Notes under the pieces: generated by a model | Told to the model about the DNA's origin: nothing | What the model saw: only the letters and a program-made list of their open reading frames with translations | Database searches by the model: none | Position numbers and translations under genes: made by a program | Assembly (NCBI GenBank): GCA_900321895.1 | Contig: ONYB01000105.1 | Span: forward strand, 1-9,289 | Reading direction: 5' to 3' | Origin: an uncultured Brachyspira sp. | GTDB taxonomy: Bacteria > Cyanobacteriota > Vampirovibrionia > Gastranaerophilales > Gastranaerophilaceae | DNA length: 9,289 nucleotides | In this document: positions 1 to 5,203 of the stretch, in pieces | How positions within the stretch are numbered: the first letter of the stretch is position 1 | Layout of the letters: the number at the start of each line of letters is the position of its first letter

Positions 1-288
1 ACACCGTTGTGGGAAAAGTCGATAGGGCTGAACCGTGAGGCGTTGGAGGGTGACGAGAAGTATTCCGTTGAAATGAAATATATGGAAAAGAACGCCCAAA
101 AGAACGGCAAAAAAGGTTTGCCTGTTGAAAAAGTTGTTAAGGTGATAACAAAAGCAGTTGAGGCAAAAACTCCTAAATGCTCGTACACAGTAGGGTTTGA
201 TGCCAAATGTGCCGAACTTGTTTCAAAGTTGCCGTTTGATGTTGTGAACAAGATTATCACGGCGGGAATGAAGAAGAAGTTTGGCTAA
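1..288 (+). CDS. Short-chain dehydrogenase/reductase (SDR), C-terminal part only
   Basis: The reading frame is open from base 1 (Thr-Pro-Leu-Trp-Glu-Lys...) to TAA at 286-288, so the gene starts outside the window and only its last 95 residues are seen. The TTG at base 7 is an internal Leu codon, not a start. The opening TPLWEKS looks like the segment after the NAD(P)-binding core of classical SDRs, where a conserved Thr/Pro follows the PG motif. The rest (PVEKVVKVITKAVE, then KCSYTVGFDAK, then KLPFDVVNKIIT) matches the usual SDR ending: a helix bearing the 'allowed residue' pattern, a strand ending in a VG-D motif, and a final amphipathic helix. The Rossmann glycines and the catalytic Tyr/Lys lie upstream and cannot be checked. 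The substrate cannot be told. The next gene, fabI, is a distant relative of the same fold but has its own promoter. Confidence 0.8.
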   Translation, partial: TPLWEKSIGLNREALEGDEKYSVEMKYMEKNAQKNGKKGLPVEKVVKVITKAVEAKTPKCSYTVGFDAKCAELVSKLPFDVVNKIITAGMKKKFG

Positions 289-427
289 ATTTCAGGCGAT
301 AAGACCGTTACGTGAAAAGTGAAGTGTGAAAAGGCCTTTACGTTTGCTACGCTCAAAAGCAGCGTTGGTGGAACGCACCCGATTTGAACTAATTCCCCAA
401 TTCACTTATTAACCTATTTTTACCCAT
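289..427. other. Intergenic spacer with repeat-like modules
   Basis: No gene is visible in this 139-base spacer. It is richer in G+C between about 300 and 385 than in the AT-rich part that leads into the fabI promoter. It holds tandem-like GTGAA units (312-330), a near-direct repeat CCGTTACGT/CCTTTACGT (304-312 and 335-343), and a small perfect hairpin GCGTT-GGTGG-AACGC (362-376). The 8-mers GCCTTTAC (334-341) and AAAGCAGC (356-363) also occur in the spacer at the far right of the window. There is no clear rho-independent terminator for the upstream SDR gene. This looks like the remains of a dispersed non-coding repeat. Confidence 0.4.
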
Positions 428-456
428 TTGCCTATTTTTTTTATTTCTGTTATAAT
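428..456 (+). promoter_or_regulatory. Predicted sigma-70-type promoter of fabI (extended -10)
   Basis: TTGCCT (428-433) is followed by a 17-base spacer and a perfect TATAAT (451-456), preceded by TG one base upstream (TGT at 448-450), the extended -10 form. The start of transcription would be near 463, leaving a leader of about 37 bases before the ATG at 500. It places any upstream in-frame start near base 428 outside the transcript. Confidence 0.75.
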
Positions 457-483
457 CTTATTGTATTTTAGTCAATTAATTTT

Positions 484-492
484 AAGGGAGAG
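484..492 (+). promoter_or_regulatory. Ribosome binding site deciding the fabI start
   Basis: AAGGGAGAG, with core GGGAG at 486-490, sits nine bases before the ATG at 500. The frame is open further upstream, but no comparable site precedes the earlier possible start at 428, which also lies inside the promoter. Confidence 0.75.
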
Positions 493-499
493 TATAAAT

Positions 500-1312
500 A
501 TGAAATTAATGGAAGGAAAAAAGGGTATTATTTTCGGAGTTTCTAACACTCACGGGATTGCCTACGCTATTGCAAAACAACTTCACGAAGCAGGTGCTGA
601 CATCGCTTTTACTTATGCAGGTGACGCTATGGAAAAAAGGGTCAGACCTCTTGCTGAAGAAATGGGTGCTAAAATTATTATGAACTGCGACGTAACTAAA
701 GAAGAAGAAGTTGCCGCAGTATTCAAAGAATGCGAAAGAGTTTACGGAAAATTGGATTTTGTTGTTCACGCCGTTGCTTTTGCCGCTAAAGAAGATTTGC
801 AGGGAAGATTTATCGACACTTCTCGTGCAGGTTGGGATTTGGCTTTGGGCGTTAGTGCTTACTCTTTGGTTTCACTTTGTAAACATGCCGAACCTCTTAT
901 GAATGAAGGCGGTTCAATCTTCGCTCTTACTTACCTTGGTTCTGAATACGTTGTTGCAAACTACAATGTTATGGGTGTTGCAAAAGCTGCATTAGAATCT
1001 TCAATGAGATACTTGGCTGCTGATCTTGGTAAAAAAGGTGTAAGAGTTAACTGTATTTCTGCCGGTGCTGTTAAAACACTTGCTGCAAAAGGTATTTCAG
1101 GCTTTGACAAAATGCTTAAAGCTGCTGTTGCTAAAGCTCCTCTCGGAAGAAATGTTGCTTTGGAAGATGTTGGTAAAGCAGGTTTGTACTTGGCTTCTGA
1201 CCTTTCTACAGGTACAACAGGTCAAATTCTTTACGTAGATTGCGGTTGTCACGCAGTTTATGCATCTTTGGACGAAATGGATATTATTGCTAATTCTATC
1301 CAAAAAGCGTAA
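500..1312 (+). CDS. fabI: Enoyl-[acyl-carrier-protein] reductase [NADH]
   Basis: FabI carries out the last reduction of each elongation cycle of type II fatty acid synthesis in the cytoplasm, reducing trans-2-enoyl-ACP with NAD(P)H. The protein is 270 residues, close to the usual 255-265. Visible FabI marks are the divergent N-terminal nucleotide-binding segment (GIIFGVSNTHGIAYAIAK, residues 9-26), CDV at 63-65, HAVAFA at 90-95, and the FabI-type active site with Tyr145 (LTYLG) and Tyr155-x6-Lys162 (YNVMGVAK). It continues with RVNCISAG and KTLAAKGI, the substrate-binding loop region. Residue 93, matching Gly93 of E. coli FabI, is Ala, as in the S. aureus enzyme, so no classic triclosan-resistance change (such as Val) is present. 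The start at 500 is chosen because the promoter and ribosome binding site directly precede it; a 24-residue longer frame exists but would start within the promoter. An intrinsic terminator follows, so it is probably monocistronic. Family assignment is firm. Confidence 0.95.
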   Translation: MKLMEGKKGIIFGVSNTHGIAYAIAKQLHEAGADIAFTYAGDAMEKRVRPLAEEMGAKIIMNCDVTKEEEVAAVFKECERVYGKLDFVVHAVAFAAKEDLQGRFIDTSRAGWDLALGVSAYSLVSLCKHAEPLMNEGGSIFALTYLGSEYVVANYNVMGVAKAALESSMRYLAADLGKKGVRVNCISAGAVKTLAAKGISGFDKMLKAAVAKAPLGRNVALEDVGKAGLYLASDLSTGTTGQILYVDCGCHAVYASLDEMDIIANSIQKA

Positions 1313-1333
1313 GTTTTTTACGAAAGTATTTAA

Positions 1334-1363
1334 AAAGGCTCTGCTCTTTGGCAGGGTCTTTTT
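1334..1363 (+). terminator. Rho-independent terminator after fabI
   Basis: AAAGGCTCTGC (1334-1344) pairs along its whole length with GCAGGGTCTTT (1351-1361), an 11-bp stem with two G-T wobbles and a six-base loop. It runs into a T stretch (1359-1363). It lies 22 bases after the fabI stop codon. Confidence 0.85.
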
Positions 1364-1398
1364 GTTTGTAAATGTTTTTATGTTAAGATGAGTTCATT

Positions 1399-2715
1399 AT
1401 GAAATTAGAATTTAGACACTATGCTAAAGAATTATTAAATATAGCCATGCCGATTATTATGGGTAATCTCGGGTTTATCCTGATTGGGGCGGGCGATGTG
1501 CTGATTGCTGGAAGACATTCGACGGATACTCTTGCGGCAATAAGTATTGCAACAGCTATTATTAACTGTATTATGACGTTTGGAATCGGACTTATAGCAA
1601 GCGTTTCTCCGATTTTGTCAAATATAAGAGGCGAGAAAAAATCGGCAAAGAAATATTTTTTCCCGACAATAAGATTTGCAATGATTTTGGCGGTCATTAT
1701 TATGTTTGCGGTTCTTGCGGTTATACCAATGATTGATTTGTTGCATTTTGAGGCAAAATTAGTCCCTGCTATTAAGGAATATATCTTAATTACAGCGTTT
1801 TCGGTTTTTGGGGCATATTTGCATGCCGCTTTGAAAGAGTATTTGCAGGCATTTGAGATTGTATTTTTCCCAAACCTTGTAACAGTAATTTGCGTATTTT
1901 TAAACATAATTTTAAATATTATATTCGTATTCGGATGGGGTAAAATTCCATCACTCGGGGCTGTTGGACTGGCGATTGCAAGTTTTGTCGTAAGATATTT
2001 TATGGGATTTTCTCTCTTGATTTACTGTTTTGCGGTAATGAAATTTAGAAATTATCACGACAAGCATTATTACGGAAATTTAATGAAAGTCGGACTTCCT
2101 ATTTCTTTGGCAATCCTTGTTGAATTCATTGCATTTAACAGCATTGCGGTATTTATGGGCAGAGTTTCCGGAGTATATGCAGCAGCACAAAACTTGGTAT
2201 GCACCCTGACAACAGTATCATTTATGGTACCGCTTGCAATATCCAATGCTATTGCAGTTAAAGTCGGATTTGCAAACGGGTCGAGAAATTATATCGAGCT
2301 TAGAAATTATGCCATTATCGGATTACTTATGTCTGTCGGGTTTATGACCTGTAGTGCGATGGTATTTTCATCAATTCCGGAAGTTCTTGTCAGGTTGTTT
2401 ACGAAGGACGTAAACCTTGTGAGAATTTCAATTCCGGTAATGTATTTGTTGTCCCTGTTTCAAGTTTTTGACGGATTACAAGTTTCACTTGCCGGAATTT
2501 ATAAAGGAATTAAGAAAACAAAAATCGTATTAATTGCAAATTTTATTGGTTATTGGTTAATATCAATTCCTGTTGGTTATCATTTTGCATTCCACAAAGG
2601 CTATGACTTGTTGGGATTTTGGTACGGGCTTGCGTTTGCGGCAATAATTTTGTGCTCGATTATGTTGATTATGTTAAAGCATTATTTCAACAAGCTCAAG
2701 TTAGAATTTGCTTAA
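1399..2715 (+). CDS. MATE family (NorM-type) multidrug efflux transporter
   Basis: This is a 438-residue, very hydrophobic protein, the usual length for MATE transporters, which export cationic or drug-like compounds across the cytoplasmic membrane in exchange for Na+ or H+. About twelve membrane segments can be read as two related halves, the second opening with GLPISLAILVE near residue 233. MATE-like marks are the first-helix pattern MPIIMGNLGF...GAGDVLIAGR and the second-half ending VPLAISNAIAVKVGFANG. Three acidic residues sit in helix positions matching the ion-coupling residues of Vibrio cholerae NorM (Asp36, Glu255, Asp371): Asp33, Glu242 and Asp358. This supports a working transporter, but neither the coupling ion nor the substrate can be told. 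The ATG at 1399 has only a weak purine-rich site (AAGATGAG, 1385-1392). No convincing promoter is seen in the 35 bases after the fabI terminator. It is likely co-transcribed with ndk and tgt, 46 bases downstream. Confidence 0.9.
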   Translation: MKLEFRHYAKELLNIAMPIIMGNLGFILIGAGDVLIAGRHSTDTLAAISIATAIINCIMTFGIGLIASVSPILSNIRGEKKSAKKYFFPTIRFAMILAVIIMFAVLAVIPMIDLLHFEAKLVPAIKEYILITAFSVFGAYLHAALKEYLQAFEIVFFPNLVTVICVFLNIILNIIFVFGWGKIPSLGAVGLAIASFVVRYFMGFSLLIYCFAVMKFRNYHDKHYYGNLMKVGLPISLAILVEFIAFNSIAVFMGRVSGVYAAAQNLVCTLTTVSFMVPLAISNAIAVKVGFANGSRNYIELRNYAIIGLLMSVGFMTCSAMVFSSIPEVLVRLFTKDVNLVRISIPVMYLLSLFQVFDGLQVSLAGIYKGIKKTKIVLIANFIGYWLISIPVGYHFAFHKGYDLLGFWYGLAFAAIILCSIMLIMLKHYFNKLKLEFA

Positions 2716-2746
2716 ATTTGCGGTTTATGTTACAGTCGAAGTACAT

Positions 2747-2751
2747 GGAGG
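2747..2751 (+). promoter_or_regulatory. Ribosome binding site deciding the ndk start
   Basis: A strong GGAGG lies ten bases before the ATG at 2762. The same frame is open upstream to 2708, inside the end of the MATE gene, but that possible start has no such site and would add 18 residues unlike any Ndk N-terminus. Confidence 0.8.
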
Positions 2752-2761
2752 AAATTTAAAC

Positions 2762-3232
2762 ATGCATACAGAAGAGAGAACCTTTGTTGCTATCAAGCCG
2801 GATGGCGTAAAAAGAGGATTAGTCGGCGAAATTATTAGCCGATTTGAAAGAAAAGGCTACAAATTAATTGGTATGAAAATGTTGCAGGCTGACGAAAAGA
2901 TTGCAGCTCAACATTATGCCGAACATATCAACAAACCGTTTTACCCGAGCCTTGTAAAATATATTACAAGCGGTCCGATTGTAGCTATGGTATTTCAGGG
3001 TTATAAGGCTGTACAAGGTGTTAGACATTTGTTGGGGCTTACGGATCCTTGCGAAGCTGATGTCGGCTCTATCAGAGCGGATTATGCTCAGTTGAAGGAA
3101 TATAACACGGTTCACGGTTCTGACAGCGTTGAAAGTGCTGAAAGAGAAATCAACATTTACTTCAAGCCGGAGGAACTCTGTACAAATTACAAAAACATGA
3201 TGGAACTTGTAACAGAGGACGTGGATGACTAA
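2762..3232 (+). CDS. ndk: Nucleoside diphosphate kinase
   Basis: Ndk moves the terminal phosphate of ATP to nucleoside diphosphates through a phospho-histidine, balancing the cell's NTP and dNTP pools. The protein is 156 residues, slightly longer than the usual 140-150 because of an acidic C-terminal tail. Family marks are the N-terminal RTFVAIKPDGV (6-16) with the phosphate-contacting Lys12, TSGPIVAMV (69-77), GSIRAD with Arg105, and the active site NTVHGSDSVESAEREI with catalytic His118. The stretch before the histidine (YAQLKEYNTVHGSDS) resembles the E. coli enzyme (YADSLTENGTHGSDS, recalled from memory) more than the commoner GRN-x-x-HGSD form. The start at 2762 is fixed by the GGAGG site and by alignment with known N-termini. 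The stop TAA shares its last A with the ATG of tgt, which suggests coupled translation. Confidence 0.95.
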   Translation: MHTEERTFVAIKPDGVKRGLVGEIISRFERKGYKLIGMKMLQADEKIAAQHYAEHINKPFYPSLVKYITSGPIVAMVFQGYKAVQGVRHLLGLTDPCEADVGSIRADYAQLKEYNTVHGSDSVESAEREINIYFKPEELCTNYKNMMELVTEDVDD

Positions 3233-4359
3233 TGCGTGATTGTGCTCACGAAAATTTTAGCTATGAATTAGTTCATACTTGCAAGCAAACAGGGGCAAGG
3301 GCAGGTGTTTTTACCACTCCGCACGGCGTAATTAAAACACCTATCTTCATGCCTGTCGGCACGAATTCGGCAGTAAAAGCTCTAACATCCGACCAGATTG
3401 TCGACACGGGAGCTCAAATTATGCTTTCCAATTCGTACCATTTGTATTTACGTGCAGGTTCAAAATTAATTAAAAAGTTTGGCGGAATTCATAACTGGAT
3501 GAATTGGCATAAGCCTGTATTGACGGATTCCGGCGGATTTCAGGTGTTTTCGTTAGCACATTTGAGAAAAATAACAGAGGACGGAGTAGAATTTAGAGAT
3601 CCGAAAGACGGGAAAAAACACTTTATCTCGCCGGAAGTTTCAATGGAAATTCAACAAGATATCGGAGCCGATATTATTATGGCATTTGATGAATGTGCTC
3701 CGTTCCCTTGCGATTACGACACCGCAAAGGCAGCGATGGAGAGAACTCACCGCTGGCTGGAAAGATGTTTTAAGGCAAAAACAAGCCCTAAACAGGCACT
3801 TTTCCCTATTGTTCAGGGTGCATTTTATGACGACTTAAGAAAAGAAAGTGCAAAAGTGATTTCGACTTATGACGCAGTGGGTTATGCTATCGGCGGACTT
3901 AGTGTCGGCGAAACAAAAGATATTATGAATCATTTCGTTGAATTTACTGCACCGCTTTTACCGAATAACAAACCAAGATACCTTATGGGAGTCGGAACTC
4001 CGGAGGATTTACTCGACGGAATTAAACGCGGAATTGATATGTTTGACTGCGTCTTGCCTACAAGAAATGCCAGACACGGTTCATTTTTTACTTGGGACGG
4101 CAAAAAAAATATTAAAAACAAACAATTCTACGACGATTCCGCTCCACTCGTTGAGGGTTGCGATTGTTACGCTTGCAAAAACCACTCAAGAGCTTACATC
4201 AGACACCTTTGGAGATGTCAAGAGGCTACGGCATCAACATTGTTGTCTATTCACAACATTAAATTTCTTGTTGATTTTTCTCAAAAATGTCGTGAAGCTA
4301 TTTTGGAAGACAGATTTGGCGATTTTTACGCAGAGCATTATGACAGATTGATTAAGTAA
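3232..4359 (+). CDS. tgt: tRNA-guanine(34) transglycosylase (queuine tRNA-ribosyltransferase)
   Basis: Bacterial Tgt swaps guanine-34 in the anticodon of tRNAs for Asp, Asn, His and Tyr for preQ1, the base-exchange step of queuosine formation. At 375 residues it has the normal length. The active-site Asp99 is in VLTDSGGFQVFSL; substrate-base residues are Asp153 in AFDECAPFP, Gln196 in IVQGAFYDDLR, and GGLSVGE at 221-227. The nucleophile is Asp272 in DMFDCVLPTRNARHG. The zinc site is Cys310, Cys312, Cys315 (CDCYAC) and His341 (SIHNIKFL). All key residues are present, so the enzyme should be active. The ATG overlaps the ndk stop (TAATG), so it is likely translated in a coupled way from the same message. 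No preQ1 synthesis gene or preQ1 riboswitch is visible here. No terminator hairpin with a T tract follows it. Confidence 0.97.
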   Translation: MRDCAHENFSYELVHTCKQTGARAGVFTTPHGVIKTPIFMPVGTNSAVKALTSDQIVDTGAQIMLSNSYHLYLRAGSKLIKKFGGIHNWMNWHKPVLTDSGGFQVFSLAHLRKITEDGVEFRDPKDGKKHFISPEVSMEIQQDIGADIIMAFDECAPFPCDYDTAKAAMERTHRWLERCFKAKTSPKQALFPIVQGAFYDDLRKESAKVISTYDAVGYAIGGLSVGETKDIMNHFVEFTAPLLPNNKPRYLMGVGTPEDLLDGIKRGIDMFDCVLPTRNARHGSFFTWDGKKNIKNKQFYDDSAPLVEGCDCYACKNHSRAYIRHLWRCQEATASTLLSIHNIKFLVDFSQKCREAILEDRFGDFYAEHYDRLIK

Positions 4360-4386
4360 AATTCTTATTATAATTTTGTTAAACAC

Positions 4387-4415
4387 TTGAATAATAGTCA
4401 AACATGAGTAATAAT
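4387..4415 (+). promoter_or_regulatory. Possible promoter of the pilin-like gene
   Basis: TTGAAT (4387-4392), a 17-base spacer and AATAAT (4410-4415) would start transcription near 4422, about 35 bases before the preferred ATG. A competing perfect TATAAT lies at 4369-4374, but its best -35 (TTGATT, 4348-4353) is only 15 bases away and lies inside tgt. The region is so AT-rich that chance matches are likely. Confidence 0.35.
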
Positions 4416-4456
4416 GAATATATTGTTAATTGTTATATTGGATATTGGTGATGTTA

Positions 4457-5116
4457 ATGAAAAAGGGAAAATCATCTGACAGAGTTGCCGGCATGTGCCG
4501 AAAATCCGCATTTACTTTGGCTGAGGTATTGATTACGCTTGGTATAATAGGTGTTGTTGCAGCTATGACTTTGCCGTCTTTAAAGCAAAAATTAGATGAG
4601 CGAGCTAATATCACAATGTTGAAAAAGTTCTACTCTGAATTTATAAATGCTACAAACTTGCTGATTGTAGATTACGGATTTCCTTCCGGTTGGGGGTTAA
4701 AAGATAATGATTCCGCATCTTCGGATTTTGTCTTAAACCTGTATAAAGAACGCATGAATATGGTGAAAATTTGCGGAGAAGAAGACACGAGCTGTTTTGC
4801 CTTCCCGATAAAAAAATATAACGGTACAACAAAAATTACCGAAAGTGAGTACAGCAGTTGGGCATTGAAAAGCTTTGTCTTAAACAATGGTGTGACTTGC
4901 TTTTTTGATGTAAATGACGGGAATTTTTCAGTATTCTTTGACGTTAACGGAAGCAAACCGCCCGGAACATTAGGAGTTGATGTATTTGCGTGGGCCGTTA
5001 ACGGCAACGGCAAAATCGTCCGCTATACAGATCCATCTATAAACAGCGGCAATGATGAAGCTGACTACAACTATGCTTTTGAAATAATGGAAAACAGTTG
5101 GACTAAAAAATATTAG
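4457..5116 (+). CDS. Type IV prepilin-like / pseudopilin protein with N-terminal methylation motif
   Basis: The protein is about 219 residues and has a class III (prepilin) signal. A basic leader ends in Lys-Ser-Ala18, followed by FTLAEVLITLG, a hydrophobic helix to about residue 39, and then Pro40. Prepilin peptidase would cut after Ala18 and methylate Phe19; the key Glu at +5 is present (Glu23). Ala instead of Gly at -1 is accepted in the family. The remaining ~175 residues are a soluble exported domain with cysteines at 106, 113 and 148 (at least one disulfide possible) and a DVNG motif at 162-165 followed by a GVDVFAW segment, a pattern I recall from many small pseudopilins of this lineage. 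It should sit in the inner membrane and feed a type IV pilus or type II secretion-like fibre; no assembly genes are nearby. ATG 4457 is preferred, but 4451 and 4493 (a six-residue leader) are possible. Confidence 0.85.
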   Translation: MKKGKSSDRVAGMCRKSAFTLAEVLITLGIIGVVAAMTLPSLKQKLDERANITMLKKFYSEFINATNLLIVDYGFPSGWGLKDNDSASSDFVLNLYKERMNMVKICGEEDTSCFAFPIKKYNGTTKITESEYSSWALKSFVLNNGVTCFFDVNDGNFSVFFDVNGSKPPGTLGVDVFAWAVNGNGKIVRYTDPSINSGNDEADYNYAFEIMENSWTKKY

Positions 5117-5143
5117 TTCTTCTTAACGGTTTTAATATTGTTG

Positions 5144-5172
5144 TTCACAGAAAATCTTTTTTGTGTTATTCT
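5144..5172 (+). promoter_or_regulatory. Predicted valS promoter (extended -10)
   Basis: TTCACA (5144-5149), a 17-base spacer and TATTCT (5167-5172) with TG one base upstream (TGT at 5164-5166) give a start near 5179 and a leader of about 25 bases. The -10 itself is weak, four of six matches to consensus, but the extended form can make up for that. Confidence 0.5.
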
Positions 5173-5191
5173 GATTTTATACGCATAAATA

Positions 5192-5198
5192 AGAGGGA
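5192..5198 (+). promoter_or_regulatory. Ribosome binding site of valS
   Basis: AGAGGGA lies five bases before the ATG at 5204 and eight bases before a second ATG at 5207. The spacing slightly favours the second, which would remove only the first Met. Confidence 0.6.
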
Positions 5199-5203
5199 TT
5201 TTA

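Noticed and set aside
506..769. Minus-strand open frame inside fabI, and similar antisense frames across the window
   Set aside because: They lie wholly inside confidently identified genes, have no ribosome binding sites, and their translations show the skewed composition of antisense shadow frames.
775..790. Triclosan resistance change in FabI (Ala at the E. coli Gly93 position)
   Set aside because: Ala is the normal residue here in other sensitive FabI enzymes such as that of S. aureus; it does not indicate resistance.
2830..3160. Ndk as an atypical or transferred enzyme because it lacks the GRN segment before the catalytic histidine
   Set aside because: The E. coli enzyme also lacks that form, and all catalytic residues (Lys12, Arg105, His118) are present.
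3938..4351. 137-codon plus-strand frame inside tgt in another phase
   Set aside because: It overlaps the zinc site and nucleophile region of Tgt, which are fully intact; the translation resembles no protein family.
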